Shown here one piece after another: positions 26,002-35,255 of a stretch of 64,000 nt of DNA. The stretch is from Thioclava sp. JE_KL1. GTDB taxonomy: Bacteria > Pseudomonadota > Alphaproteobacteria > Rhodobacterales > Rhodobacteraceae. Numbering within the stretch: position 1 is the first letter of the stretch; every line of letters begins with the position of its first letter. Under the pieces are notes generated by a model. That model did not search any database. It was not told where the DNA came from and worked only from the letters and a program-made list of their open reading frames with translations. The position numbers and the translations under genes were made by a program. The DNA lies in NCBI RefSeq assembly GCF_009296265.1, contig NZ_WBJS01000010.1, positions 1 through 64,000 on the forward strand. The letters run 5' to 3'.

Positions 26002-28008
26002 TCAGCCTGCGATCAGCGCCTTGGCGCGCGCAACGATCGCATCTTTGGCGATACCGAACTCGGCATAGAGCCGCTCCGCCGGAGCGGAGGCGCCAAAGCC
26101 CGGCATGCCGATCACATCCGCTTCGCGCGCGACGTAGCGGGTCCAGCCGAAGGCCGATGCGGCCTCGACAGCGATCCGGGGGGCGGTGCCGAGAACTTCG
26201 GCCCGGTAGTCCTCGGACTGCGCGTCGAACAACTCCCAGCATGGCATCGAGACCACGGCGACATTAACGCCGTCCGCATGCAGCGCCTCTGCGGCCTCCA
26301 CTGCCAGCGATACCTCGGTCCCCGTCGCGAGAAGCGTTACATCGCGGCCCTCCCCGAAGGAGCGGATCACATAGGCGCCGCGCGCGGTCAGGTTTTCATC
26401 CCCCGCGCCCCGCAGTTGCGGCACCCCTTGCCGCGACAGCGCCAGCAAAGACGGCGTGCCTGTCGACCGGATCGCGAGGTCCCATGCCTCCAGCGTCTCT
26501 ACCGCATCCGCTGGGCGGAACACGTTGAGATTGGGGATCGCGCGCAGCGAGGCCAGATGTTCGACCGGCTGGTGCGTGGGGCCGTCCTCGCCCAGACCGA
26601 TGGAGTCGTGGGTCATCACATAGGTGACGCCAAGCCCCATCAAGGCGGACAGGCGGATCGCGTTGCGCGCGTAATCCGAGAACACGAGAAACGTGCCGCC
26701 ATAGGGTTTGAAGCCGCCATGCAGCGCGAGACCGTTCATTGCCGCCGCCATGCCGAACTCGCGCACACCGTAGCCGATATAGCGGCCCGGTTGGGCGGCG
26801 GTGTAGGAAGAGTCGACCGCGGCAACGCGCGTCAGGTTGGAGCCGGTGAGATCGGCGCTGCCGCCGATCATCGCGGGCACCGCCTTGGCGAGATGCTCCA
26901 GCGCGATCTGCGAGGCTTTGCGGGTCGCGACCGATTGCGGTTTCTCGAACAACTCGGCGCGCGCAGCCTCGACGGCGGCGGCGTAGCCTTCGGGCAGCTT
27001 GCCCTCGACGCGGGCGGTGAACTCGGCGGTTTTGCCGGAGGCGGCGAGGGCGTCCTCCCATTCCGCGCGGGCCTGCGCACCGCGGGCTCCGATGGCGGCC
27101 CAGGCTGCAGCGAGGTTCTCGGGGATATCGAACGGCGCGGCGTCCCAACCGAGCGCCTGCTTGGCCAGCGCGCCTTCCTCGTCCCCGAGCGGGGCGCCAT
27201 GCGCCTTCGCCGTGCCCGCCCGGTTCGGTGAGCCGAAGCCGATCACTGTCTTCATCGCGATCAAGCTGGGCCGCGCGGTCTCGGCCTTCGCGGCCGCCAT
27301 AGCCTCGTCGAGCGCCTTGGCGTCATGCCCGTCGCAGCGGATCACATGCCAGCCACAGGCCGCAAGCCGCGCTGGGACATCTTCCGAGAAGGACACCGAG
27401 GTCGGCCCGTCGATGGTGATGTCATTGTCGTCGTAAAGAAGGTTCAGCTTGCCCAGCCCGAGATGCCCCGCAAGCGAGATCGCTTCTTGCCCGATCCCTT
27501 CCTGCAGGCACCCGTCGCCCAGCATCACCCATGTGCGGTGATCGACGAGGCCGGAGAACTCGGCGGCCAGCGCGCGCTCGGCCAGCGCCATGCCGACAGC
27601 GGTCGCCAAGCCCTGTCCCAGCGGACCGGTCGTCGTCTCGACGCCCTTCGCATGGCCCCATTCCGGGTGGCCTGCGGTGATCGACCCCCACTGCCGGAAA
27701 TTGCGAATCTGGTGGCGCGTCATGTCTTCGTAGCCGGTCAGATGCAGCAACCCGTAAAGCAGCATCGAGGCATGGCCGTTGGACAGAACGAAACGGTCGC
27801 GATCGGGCCAGTCGGGGGCCGAGGCGTCGAATTTCAGATGGTTGCGAAACAGCACGGTGGCCGCGTCGGCCATGCCCATCGGCGCACCGGGATGGCCGGA
27901 ATTGGCAGCATTCACCGCATCGATGGCCAACGCCCGCAGGCAATTGGCGAGGGCAAAGTTTTCAGGGTCGATAGCGGCTTTGGCCGCAACTTGAGCGTGA
28001 TCGAGCAT
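26002..28008 (-). CDS. tkt: Transketolase
   Basis: A full-length 668-residue thiamine-diphosphate enzyme that moves two-carbon units between ketose and aldose phosphates. It has the N-terminal ANSGHPGAPMGMAD and HPEWGHAKGVETTTGPLGQG, the TPP motif LGDGCLQEGIGQEA...DDNDITIDG, and the C-terminal domain THDSIGLGEDGPTHQPVEHL. It is divergent from eryH-eryI-fbp-fba and shares a 134-base regulatory gap with them. Here it probably serves erythrose 4-phosphate produced from erythritol. AGGAGG precedes the ATG. Confidence 0.95.
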   Translation of the reverse strand: MLDHAQVAAKAAIDPENFALANCLRALAIDAVNAANSGHPGAPMGMADAATVLFRNHLKFDASAPDWPDRDRFVLSNGHASMLLYGLLHLTGYEDMTRHQIRNFRQWGSITAGHPEWGHAKGVETTTGPLGQGLATAVGMALAERALAAEFSGLVDHRTWVMLGDGCLQEGIGQEAISLAGHLGLGKLNLLYDDNDITIDGPTSVSFSEDVPARLAACGWHVIRCDGHDAKALDEAMAAAKAETARPSLIAMKTVIGFGSPNRAGTAKAHGAPLGDEEGALAKQALGWDAAPFDIPENLAAAWAAIGARGAQARAEWEDALAASGKTAEFTARVEGKLPEGYAAAVEAARAELFEKPQSVATRKASQIALEHLAKAVPAMIGGSADLTGSNLTRVAAVDSSYTAAQPGRYIGYGVREFGMAAAMNGLALHGGFKPYGGTFLVFSDYARNAIRLSALMGLGVTYVMTHDSIGLGEDGPTHQPVEHLASLRAIPNLNVFRPADAVETLEAWDLAIRSTGTPSLLALSRQGVPQLRGAGDENLTARGAYVIRSFGEGRDVTLLATGTEVSLAVEAAEALHADGVNVAVVSMPCWELFDAQSEDYRAEVLGTAPRIAVEAASAFGWTRYVAREADVIGMPGFGASAPAERLYAEFGIAKDAIVARAKALIAG

Positions 28009-28059
28009 GGGATCCTCCTATGGCGCGAACGCTAGCAGCGGTCACAGGTTCTAACAATT

Positions 28060-28083
28060 AAAAATCACAAAGTAACAAAAATA
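28060..28083 (+). promoter_or_regulatory. A-rich element in the tkt/eryH divergent promoter
   Basis: A 24-base A-rich element (ATCACAAAGTAACAAAAAT in its core) lies between tkt and eryH. It matches 20 of 24 bases with 36229-36252 between the ery transporter and eryA. Phased A/T runs are typical of DeoR-family operators, and a DeoR gene ends the eryABCD operon. Operator function is inferred. Confidence 0.5.
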
Positions 28084-28142
28084 ATGTTGAAACTAACGTG
28101 ACGCATGTTATTTAACCTCAACACGACGGAGGAGCGTTCGAC

Positions 28143-28928
28143 ATGCCCGAGGTTTGGATCGGCACCAGCTGGAAGATGAACAAAATCCTGTCCGAGGCGC
28201 TGGCCTGGGCGGATGGCCTCGCGGCTGCGACCCTGTCGCCGCGTATCCAGAGCTTCGTCATTCCGCCCTTCACCGCGACGCGGCAGGTCAAGGCCGCGCT
28301 GGCTGACACGCCCGCGCTGGTCGGTGCGCAGAACATGCATTGGGCCGATGCCGGCGCCTGGACGGGCGAAGTGTCCGCGCCGATGCTGGTGGATTGCGGT
28401 CTCGACATTGTGGAGCTCGGCCATTCCGAACGCCGCGCTCATTTCGGCGAGACCGACGAGACGGTCGGCCTCAAGACGGAGGCTGCGGTACGCCACGGGC
28501 TGATCCCGCTCATCTGTATCGGCGAGACGCTCGAGGATCGTGAAGAGGGGCGGGCCGCTGAAGTGCTGGCCACGCAGGTGCGCGGCGCGCTCTCGAAGCT
28601 GTCGGACGAACAGAAACAGGCCGAGATCTGGCTCGCCTACGAGCCGGTCTGGGCCATCGGTGAAAACGGTATCCCCGCCACGGCCGATTACGCCGATGCC
28701 CGCCAGGCCGAGATCATCGCGGTCGCACAAGAGGTGACGGGCCGCCGCGTGCCCTGCCTCTATGGCGGCTCGGTCAATCGCGACAACTGCGCAGAGCTGA
28801 TCGCCTGCCCGCATATCGACGGGCTGTTCATCGGTCGCTCCGCTTGGAACGTGGCCGGATATCTCGACATTCTCGCGCGCTGCAATGCCGCGCTGGACGC
28901 ACAAGTCAAAACGGAGGAACTGTCATGA
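28143..28928 (+). CDS. eryH: D-3-tetrulose-4-phosphate isomerase (TIM homologue)
   Basis: A 261-residue triose-phosphate-isomerase-fold enzyme. Catalytic Lys11 (SWKMNK, where classic TIM has NWKMN), His94 (ELGHSERR) and Glu167 (AYEPVW) are kept, as is the phosphate loop LYGGSV. In Brucella and rhizobia this TIM paralogue (TpiA2/TpiB, renamed EryH) isomerises tetrulose 4-phosphate in erythritol breakdown. Its pairing with an RpiB-type gene and the eryABCD genes 8 kb away supports that role over glycolytic TIM. GGAGGAG is upstream. Confidence 0.85.
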   Translation: MPEVWIGTSWKMNKILSEALAWADGLAAATLSPRIQSFVIPPFTATRQVKAALADTPALVGAQNMHWADAGAWTGEVSAPMLVDCGLDIVELGHSERRAHFGETDETVGLKTEAAVRHGLIPLICIGETLEDREEGRAAEVLATQVRGALSKLSDEQKQAEIWLAYEPVWAIGENGIPATADYADARQAEIIAVAQEVTGRRVPCLYGGSVNRDNCAELIACPHIDGLFIGRSAWNVAGYLDILARCNAALDAQVKTEELS

Positions 28929-29389
28929 AAATCGCAGTGGCCGGCGACAGCGCCGGCGAACCGCTCGCCAAGATCCTGGCCGAATATCTTAGCCAGAACC
29001 CGGATTACGAGGTGACCGAAGCTTCGCGCACCGAGGCCGGGCCGGACGATTTCTACGCCAATCTCGCGGATCGCGTCGCGTCGGCTGTGAAGGACGGGCA
29101 ATATGATCGTGCGATCCTGTGCTGCGGCACCGGGATCGGCGTCTGCCTCTCGGCCAACAAGGTGCCGGGTATCCGTGCAGCCCAGACCCACGACACTTAC
29201 TCGGCGGGCAAAGCGGCGACCTCGAACAACGCGCATATCATCACGATGGGCGCGCGGGTCGTGGGGGCGGAGCTCGCGAAAGACATCGCCGATGCCTTCC
29301 TGTCCTCGTCCTTCGATCCCGAGGGGAAATCGGCGGGAAACGTGCAGGCCATTGACGCGGTCGACGCCAAGTATCACACGACGGCCTGA
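28925..29389 (+). CDS. eryI: D-erythrose-4-phosphate isomerase (RpiB/LacAB family)
   Basis: A 154-residue RpiB-type isomerase overlapping eryH by 4 bases. The active-site region [17 protein letters not shown] (Cys66/67) and [10 protein letters not shown] (His99) are intact. The Brucella equivalent converts the tetrulose 4-phosphate product of EryH to D-erythrose 4-phosphate. Ribose 5-phosphate isomerase activity is the alternative, but context favours EryI. Confidence 0.85.
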   Translation: MKIAVAGDSAGEPLAKILAEYLSQNPDYEVTEASRTEAGPDDFYANLADRVASAVKDGQYDRAILCCGTGIGVCLSANKVPGIRAAQTHDTYSAGKAATSNNAHIITMGARVVGAELAKDIADAFLSSSFDPEGKSAGNVQAIDAVDAKYHTTA

Positions 29390-29405
29390 GCGAACTCCCG
29401 AGGGT

Positions 29406-29423
29406 CGGGCGGTTCGCCGCCCG
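29406..29423 (+). other. TTCG hairpin between eryI and fbp
   Basis: CGGGCGG and CCGCCCG pair perfectly around a TTCG tetraloop, in the 61-base gap. It could separate or stabilise the two halves of the operon mRNA. Confidence 0.5.
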
Positions 29424-29450
29424 GTCCCAACTCACTGACGGAATTCCCAC

Positions 29451-30419
29451 ATGCTGACCTTGCCGAACGACCGTCCCTCGCAGGCGGCGTACCTGCGTGA
29501 CTGCCTGCCTGCTGGCGGGCTTGGAGAGATTATCGCCGCGCTGGCCGCAGCCTTGCCCCCGATCGAGCAGCGGCTCGCGGCGGGCCGGTTGCCCGGTGAT
29601 CCGGCCGCGTCCTGCGGTCAGAATGAGAGCGGCGATGTGCAGAAGGCGCTCGATGTCGGCGCGCATGACCACATCCTTGCGGCGCTCGCGGGGCTGGGCG
29701 TGCGGCACATGCTGTCGGAAGAGGCCGAAGAGGTCGAGTTGCTCGACCCGGAGGGCCAATTCGATCTCGCGATCGATCCGATCGACGGGTCGGGCTCCAT
29801 CGGTATCGGTGCGCCGTTGGGGATGCTGTTTGCGATCTATCCGACCGGCCCCGCCGATTTCCGGCGTCCGGGCTCGGAGGCGGTCGCGGCTGGCTACGCC
29901 TCCTTCGGGCATTCTCTGGATTTCGGGTTCACGGCCGGGCAGGGGGTGCAGATCGCGACCTATGATGGCAGCGATTTCCGCATGACGGCGCAGGATGTCC
30001 GGCTGTCGGCCAAGGCATCGACCATCGCTTACAACGCTTCGAACGAGCGTCACTGGAGCCCGGGGCTGCAACGCTGGGCCGCCGAGCTGCGCGCCGGTGC
30101 GGATGGCCCGCGCGGGCGGGATTTCAACATGCGCTGGCTGGCGGCGGCGGTCGGTGAACTGCACCGTATCCTGCTGAAGGGCGGCGCGTTTCTCTACCCG
30201 GCGGATCGGCGCGAAGGCTATCGCGAAGGGCGCTTGCGGCTGGCCTATGAGGCGGTGCCGATCGCCTGCCTGATCGAAGCGGCAGGCGGGCGCGCCACTG
30301 ATGGCACCACGCGCATTCTCGACCTCGTGCCGGACGCGCCGCACCAGAACGTGCCGCTCGTGTTTGGCGCGGCGGAAGAGGTCGACATCATCAAGACATA
30401 TCTTTCGGAGGAGACCTGA
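29451..30419 (+). CDS. fbp: Class I fructose-1,6-bisphosphatase
   Basis: A 322-residue phosphatase. The metal-binding motif is DLAIDPIDGSGSIGIG (around residue 105) with the preceding acidic SEEAEE. The C-terminal stretch RLRLAYEAVPIACLIEAAGG is typical. It removes the C1 phosphate of fructose 1,6-bisphosphate; many bacterial enzymes also accept sedoheptulose 1,7-bisphosphate. It lies in one unit with eryHI and aldolase. There is no Rubisco or phosphoribulokinase gene nearby, so this is not a Calvin cycle operon here. Confidence 0.9.
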   Translation: MLTLPNDRPSQAAYLRDCLPAGGLGEIIAALAAALPPIEQRLAAGRLPGDPAASCGQNESGDVQKALDVGAHDHILAALAGLGVRHMLSEEAEEVELLDPEGQFDLAIDPIDGSGSIGIGAPLGMLFAIYPTGPADFRRPGSEAVAAGYASFGHSLDFGFTAGQGVQIATYDGSDFRMTAQDVRLSAKASTIAYNASNERHWSPGLQRWAAELRAGADGPRGRDFNMRWLAAAVGELHRILLKGGAFLYPADRREGYREGRLRLAYEAVPIACLIEAAGGRATDGTTRILDLVPDAPHQNVPLVFGAAEEVDIIKTYLSEET

Positions 30420-30422
30420 CCT

Positions 30423-31454
30423 ATGGCCCGCATCACCCTGCGCCAGTTGCTCGATCACGCGGCGGAGAACCGCTATGCCGTGCCCGCCTTCAACATCTCG
30501 AACATGGAGATGGGCCTGGCGATCATGACCGCCGCGCGGGAGGCCGATGCGCCGGTGATCCTTGCCGCCTCGCGGGGCGCGCGGGCCTATGCGGGGGACC
30601 GCCTGCTGGCGCGGCTGATCGACGGGCTGGTCGAGACCTTCCCCGAAGTACCGGTCTGTATGCATCTCGATCACGGCAGCGATCTGGCCACCTGCGCCAC
30701 CGCGATCCAGCATGGCTTCACCTCGGTGATGATGGACGGCTCGCTGCTGGCCGATGGCAAGACGCCCGCCGATTACGCCTATAACCGCGACATTACCGCG
30801 CGCGTGGTCGAGATGGCGCATGCCTGCGGTGTCTCGGTCGAGGGTGAACTGGGCGTGCTCGGCTCGCTCGAGACCGGCATGGGCGATCAGGAAGACGGCC
30901 ACGGTGCGACCGAGAAGCTCTCTGAAGAGCAGCTTCTGACCGACCCCGAGGAAGCCGAACGCTTCGTGCGCGAAACCGGCGTCGATGCGCTCGCGGTCGC
31001 GATGGGCACCAGCCACGGCGCCTACAAGTTCACCCGCCAGCCCGATGGCGACATTCTCGCGATGAATGTCATCGAAGAGATCAACCGTCGCCTGCCCAAT
31101 ACGCATCTGGTCATGCATGGCTCGTCCTCCGTCCCCGAGGATCTGCGGCAGATGATCAACAGCTATGGCGGCGATATGCGCCCGACCTGGGGCGTGCCGG
31201 TCGAGGAAATTCAGCGCGGCATCCGCTCGGGCGTGCGCAAGGTGAATATCGACACCGACAACCGTATGGCGATGACGGCAGGCGTCCGTAAGGTCCTGTC
31301 CGAGACGCCCGGAGAATTCGATCCGCGCAAATACCTCACCGAGGGCAAGGCGCTGATGCAGGATCTCTGCAAGGCGCGGTTCGAAGCCTTCGGCACCGCC
31401 GGTCACGCCTCGCGCATCACGCCGCTGCCGCTGGAGGTGATGGCGGCGCGCTAA
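30423..31454 (+). CDS. fba: Class II fructose-bisphosphate aldolase (CbbA type)
   Basis: A 343-residue zinc aldolase. The zinc and catalytic region [13 protein letters not shown] is near residue 80, with [11 protein letters not shown] near 140. [13 protein letters not shown] and [14 protein letters not shown] contain the later His ligands. It condenses dihydroxyacetone phosphate with glyceraldehyde 3-phosphate, and commonly with erythrose 4-phosphate to give sedoheptulose 1,7-bisphosphate. The ATG lies 3 bases after fbp. Confidence 0.92.
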   Translation: MARITLRQLLDHAAENRYAVPAFNISNMEMGLAIMTAAREADAPVILAASRGARAYAGDRLLARLIDGLVETFPEVPVCMHLDHGSDLATCATAIQHGFTSVMMDGSLLADGKTPADYAYNRDITARVVEMAHACGVSVEGELGVLGSLETGMGDQEDGHGATEKLSEEQLLTDPEEAERFVRETGVDALAVAMGTSHGAYKFTRQPDGDILAMNVIEEINRRLPNTHLVMHGSSSVPEDLRQMINSYGGDMRPTWGVPVEEIQRGIRSGVRKVNIDTDNRMAMTAGVRKVLSETPGEFDPRKYLTEGKALMQDLCKARFEAFGTAGHASRITPLPLEVMAAR

Positions 31455-31480
31455 GCGTGTCCCGTCTGCAGAACACAGAA

Positions 31481-31506
31481 AAAGGGCGCCCGCGCGGGCG
31501 CCCTTT
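31481..31506 (+). terminator. Terminator after fba
   Basis: AAAGGGCGCCCG and CGGGCGCCCTTT pair perfectly over 12 bp around CG, followed by CTTCGTT and preceded by A-tracts. It may work in both directions. Confidence 0.85.
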
Positions 31507-31567
31507 CTTCGTTGCGAGGTCGCGTTCGGCGTGACGTCCCCGAAATCCCTACGCGTCTGTCAAAACG

Positions 31568-31593
31568 AAAAAGGGGGCCGCGCGGCCCCCTTT
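31568..31593 (-). terminator. Terminator after eryG (minus strand)
   Basis: A 12-bp inverted repeat (AAAGGGGGCCG / CGGCCCCCTTT) lies 23 bases after the binding-protein stop. The minus strand continues TTTTTCGTTTTG, a good U-tract. Confidence 0.88.
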
Positions 31594-31615
31594 CCCAGTG
31601 TCCCGTTGCGCCGGA

Positions 31616-32566
31616 TCAGGAGGATTGATCCAGAGTGAACGGGCCGGTGTAGGAACCGACATTGCTCGAGTCGATCAGCATGCAGTCGAAGAGTTGCTTC
31701 TCTTCCGACACTTCCAGCTCGCCGGTCTGGATGAAGTGATCGGCCTGACGCACGGCCTGCTCGGCGAAGATCGCGACCGGCTGCAGGACCGTGTAGGTCA
31801 TCTCGCCAGCCTTGACCGCGTCGACCGCATCGGGCGAGCCGTCGAAGCCGCCGACGACCATGCCGTCGAGCTTGCCTGCTTCCTTGAGCGCGGCGATCGC
31901 ACCGAGCGCCATTTCGTCGTTGCCCGAGATTACGCCGGTGATGTCCGGGTTGGCCTGCAGCATCGACTGCATCTTGGAATAGCCCTGCGTACGGTCCCAG
32001 TTGGCCACTTCCTGCGCCTTCTTGTCGAGGTCGGGATACTGGCTCAGCACCGTCTCGAAGCCGTTCGAGCGGGTCTGCGCGTTGTTATCCGACGGGGCGC
32101 CGAACAGCTCGACATAGGAGCCTTTCTCGCCCATTGCCTCGACCCATTTCATCGCGCCGAGTGCTGCACCTTGCGCGTTGTTCGACACCAGCTGTGCCTT
32201 GGCCAGACCCGACTGGTTGATCTCGGCGTTGACGATGAAGACCGGGATACCGGCTTCGACCGCTTTCTTCACGGCACCGACCGAACCGTCTGCGTTCGCC
32301 GGGTCGAGGATGATCGCCTTGGCCTTGTTGGTGATCGCGGTGTCGACGAGGTTGCTCTCGGTGTTGGTGTCACCCTTGTGAGCGGAGACGTTGGCGTCAT
32401 AGCCAAGCTCCTCGGCGGTCGCCTTGGCGACCTCGCCCTCAGTGTACCAATAGGGGTTCGAGGGATCGTTGACGATGATCGAGATCAGACCGTCAGCCAT
32501 CGCGGCCTGTGCCATCAACGGCATCATTGCGACGGTCGCGAGAATGGTGCGCCTGGTGAATTTCAT
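31616..32566 (-). CDS. eryG: Sugar-binding protein of the tetritol ABC importer
   Basis: A 316-residue ribose-type (RbsB-like) periplasmic protein. It begins MKFTRRTILATVAMMP with a signal peptide cleaved probably after AAMA. The mature part has IISIIVNDPSNPYW-like start (LISIIVNDPSNPYWYTEGE) and GISGNDEMALGAIAAL-type core (VISGNDEMALGAIAAL). The true start follows GGGAGGAAA; a much longer open frame upstream is not coding. It sits last in the transporter unit, where the eryG product would be made in excess. Confidence 0.85.
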   Translation of the reverse strand: MKFTRRTILATVAMMPLMAQAAMADGLISIIVNDPSNPYWYTEGEVAKATAEELGYDANVSAHKGDTNTESNLVDTAITNKAKAIILDPANADGSVGAVKKAVEAGIPVFIVNAEINQSGLAKAQLVSNNAQGAALGAMKWVEAMGEKGSYVELFGAPSDNNAQTRSNGFETVLSQYPDLDKKAQEVANWDRTQGYSKMQSMLQANPDITGVISGNDEMALGAIAALKEAGKLDGMVVGGFDGSPDAVDAVKAGEMTYTVLQPVAIFAEQAVRQADHFIQTGELEVSEEKQLFDCMLIDSSNVGSYTGPFTLDQSS

Positions 32567-32658
32567 GTTGGGTTTCCTCCCGTTGGGTTGTTGTAGATGC
32601 CGGATAGGTCCGGCGGGTATTCGAGCGCGAGACCTCCCTGTCCCGCGTCCTCGAAGTC

Positions 32659-33693
32659 TCAGCGCCGCGCGCGGCCGTATTGCAGGCTGTTGAGCAGCAC
32701 GGCGAGCACGATCACGGCGCCGGTGAAGACGGTCTGCCAGTAGGCAGAGACGCCGATGATGACGAGCCCGTCGCTCAGGAAGCCGATGACGAAGGCACCC
32801 AGCATCGTGCCGCGCACGTTGCCGCGCCCGCCGGTCAGGGCGGCCCCGCCGATCACGACGGCCGCGATGGCGGTCAGTTCGTAGGTGGTGCCTGCGGTGG
32901 GGCCTGCCGAGGTCAGCTGCGACGACAGCACGAGGCCCGCGATGGCGGCACAGATGCCCGACAGCACGTAGACCGAGATTTTCACGCTGCGGGTCGGCAC
33001 GCCGGAGAGTTCCGCTGCGCGCTCGTTGCCGCCCGAGGCGTAGAGCCAGCGGCCGAAGGCGGTGCGCGCCAGCACGAGGCCTACCGTCAGCGCGACCAGC
33101 GCCAGCACGATCACCCCGATCGGCACCCCCGCGATGCGGTTGAACCCGAGCCAGTCGAAGCCGGTATTGCCCAGAGCTTCCGCGCCGCCAAGGTTGTTGT
33201 AGGTCAGACCGTTGGTCATAAGCAGTGCGACACCGCGCGCCACATAGAGCATCCCCAGCGTCGCCACGAAGGCGGGCACGTTGAAGAACGCGATCAGCAC
33301 GCCATTGATCAGCCCCACGAAGGCGCCCAGACAAATCGTCAGCACCACCACGGCCCAGACTGGCGGGTAAAGCACGACACCGGCGGCCGGTATCTCGACG
33401 CCTTGCATGAGGTAGCCCGCGACGACCCCGGCCAGACCCAGTGTCGAGCCCACGGACAGGTCGATGCCGCCGTTCAGGATCACCAGCAGCATACCGATTG
33501 CCAGCAGCCCGAAGATCGCGACATGCGACGACATGATCAGGAAGTTGCCGATGCTAAAATATACCGGCGACAGGATCGAGAAGACGGCGATGATCGCGAC
33601 GAGGGCGAAGAATGCGCGGCCCTCCAGAAGGATCTTGCCGATGTTCAGGCCCATGCCGCCCGATCCGGGCTTGGAATTCGTAACGTCCGCCAT
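32659..33693 (-). CDS. eryF: ABC importer permease, ribose type
   Basis: A 344-residue RbsC-like permease with 8-10 membrane helices. Characteristic parts are LLVILNGGIDLSVGS near residue 75, GLINGVLIAFFNVPAFVATLG near 135 and TAIAAVVIGGAALTGGRG near 280. It forms the channel for the tetritol importer with eryE and eryG. The ATG has GGGAGG upstream, 11 bases after eryE. Confidence 0.88.
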   Translation of the reverse strand: MADVTNSKPGSGGMGLNIGKILLEGRAFFALVAIIAVFSILSPVYFSIGNFLIMSSHVAIFGLLAIGMLLVILNGGIDLSVGSTLGLAGVVAGYLMQGVEIPAAGVVLYPPVWAVVVLTICLGAFVGLINGVLIAFFNVPAFVATLGMLYVARGVALLMTNGLTYNNLGGAEALGNTGFDWLGFNRIAGVPIGVIVLALVALTVGLVLARTAFGRWLYASGGNERAAELSGVPTRSVKISVYVLSGICAAIAGLVLSSQLTSAGPTAGTTYELTAIAAVVIGGAALTGGRGNVRGTMLGAFVIGFLSDGLVIIGVSAYWQTVFTGAVIVLAVLLNSLQYGRARR

Positions 33694-33704
33694 GTTGGCC
33701 TCCC

Positions 33705-35255
33705 TTAGTGGTGCACGGCTTCGCCAGAGGCGGCCATGATCTGTTCTTTGGTTGCGGTGTGATCGAACTCGGCCGCGATCCGGCCCCTGTTCATCACGAT
33801 GATCCGATGGGCGATGCTCAGGCATTCGCCGACTTCCGAGGTCGAGTAGAGAACCGCCAGCCCGCGGTCCTGCGCGGTGCGCGCGAGCAGCTTGAAGACC
33901 TCGGCCTTCGCGCCGATGTCGATGCCGCGCGACGGCTCGTCGAGCAGAATCACCTCGGGCCGGGTGGCGAGCATCTTGCCGATGACCACCTTTTGCTGGT
34001 TGCCGCCCGAGAGCGAGCCGATCATCGCGCCGCCGCCATCGGTTTTCACGGTCACTTCGCGGATCGAGTCGTCGATTACCTTGCGCTCGTCCTTGCGGCT
34101 GGTGAACAGGCCGCGCGTGAAGGCACCGATCGAGGAGAGCGACAGGTTCTGACCCACGGTCATCGTCTGCACGAGCCCGTCGCGCTGCCGATCCTCGGGA
34201 ACGAGCACCAGTCCGGCCTCGATCCGCTCGGCGATCGACATATGCGAGATGTCGCGCCCGTGCAGCTTCACCGCGCCGCTTTTCGCGCGCAAACGCCCGG
34301 CGGCGCATTCCATCATTTCGGTGCGTCCGGCGCCCATCAGACCGTAGATGCAGACGATCTCGCCTGCGCGCACGCTCAGGCTCATGTGATCGACCACCAG
34401 CCCGTGACCCGACGGGTCGGGGACGCAGAGATCTTCGACGATCAGCGAGGGTTCACCCATCTTGCTGTCGGGAGGCGTGCCGAGGTCGAACCCTTCGCCG
34501 ACCATGTTGCGCACGATCCATTCGAGGTCGATTTCGTTGCGCGGCGCGTAGGCGGTCATTTCGCCATCGCGCAGAACCACCGCGTGATCGGTCACTTCCA
34601 GCGCCTCTTCGAGGTGGTGCGAGATATAAACGATGCTGACGCCCTTCGCGGTGAGGTCGTTGATCACCTTGAACAGCACTTCCACTTCCGAGGCCGATAG
34701 CGCCGAGGTCGGCTCGTCCATGATCAGAATGCGGCTTTTCGCCTGCAGGGCGCGGGCGATCTCGACGATCTGTTGCTGCCCGAGACGCAGTTCCTCCACC
34801 GGGGTGAGGGGATCGATCTCTTCTTCCAGTTCTTCCATCAGCGCGCGCGTGACCCGCTCTTCCTCGGCGAAATCGACACCGCGGCGGGTGCGGATTTCGC
34901 GCCCCATGAAGATGTTGTCCCGCACGTTCAGGTTCGGCGCGAGCGCGAGTTCCTGGTGGATGATCGAGATGCCCTGCGCCAGCGCGTCATTCGCGCCGTT
35001 GAAGGTAACCGGTTCGCCGTCGAGCAGAATCTGCCCCGAGGTCGGCGTCACGATCCCCGCGAGGATCTTCATCAGCGTCGATTTGCCCGCGCCGTTCTCG
35101 CCGAACAGCGTCGTCACCTGACCGCGATGGATGTCGAAATTCACGCCCTTGAGCGCCTTCACCGCACCGTAATGCTTGGCGACGTGGCGGGCCGACATGA
35201 CGACCTCGCCGGTCCCTCGCGGTGCCTCGGGGCGGATGCTTTGCTGCACGGTCAT
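33705..35255 (-). CDS. eryE: ABC importer ATPase, duplicated ribose type
   Basis: A 516-residue protein with two ATPase halves, as in RbsA. The first has Walker A GENGAGKST and Walker B LIMDEPTSAL. The second has a degenerate A loop (YGLMGAGRTE), signature LSGGNQQKVVIGK and Walker B ILLDEPSRG, normal for the class. I start at MTVQQSIRPEAP, preceded by GAGGTG, with the ATG overlapping the stop of the DUF2291 gene by 4 bases. Confidence 0.88.
   Translation of the reverse strand: MTVQQSIRPEAPRGTGEVVMSARHVAKHYGAVKALKGVNFDIHRGQVTTLFGENGAGKSTLMKILAGIVTPTSGQILLDGEPVTFNGANDALAQGISIIHQELALAPNLNVRDNIFMGREIRTRRGVDFAEEERVTRALMEELEEEIDPLTPVEELRLGQQQIVEIARALQAKSRILIMDEPTSALSASEVEVLFKVINDLTAKGVSIVYISHHLEEALEVTDHAVVLRDGEMTAYAPRNEIDLEWIVRNMVGEGFDLGTPPDSKMGEPSLIVEDLCVPDPSGHGLVVDHMSLSVRAGEIVCIYGLMGAGRTEMMECAAGRLRAKSGAVKLHGRDISHMSIAERIEAGLVLVPEDRQRDGLVQTMTVGQNLSLSSIGAFTRGLFTSRKDERKVIDDSIREVTVKTDGGGAMIGSLSGGNQQKVVIGKMLATRPEVILLDEPSRGIDIGAKAEVFKLLARTAQDRGLAVLYSTSEVGECLSIAHRIIVMNRGRIAAEFDHTATKEQIMAASGEAVHH

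Noticed and set aside
28143-28928. Housekeeping glycolytic triose-phosphate isomerase
   Set aside because: The catalytic residues are shared, but the usual NWK is SWK and the gene is coupled to an RpiB-type isomerase and erythritol genes, as in known eryH-eryI pairs.
29241-31406. 721-codon minus-strand open frame opposite fbp and fba
   Set aside because: The opposite strand encodes two enzymes with intact catalytic motifs; the frame is Arg/His/Gln-rich without any domain.
26002-31454. A Calvin-Benson (cbb) operon, because tkt, fbp and fba are together
   Set aside because: There is no Rubisco, phosphoribulokinase or CbbR gene; the neighbours are erythritol isomerases.
32567-33334. Upstream extension making the sugar-binding protein 572 residues
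   Set aside because: The extra part is Arg-rich, overlaps the permease gene in another frame, and the signal peptide and ribosome site are at 32566.
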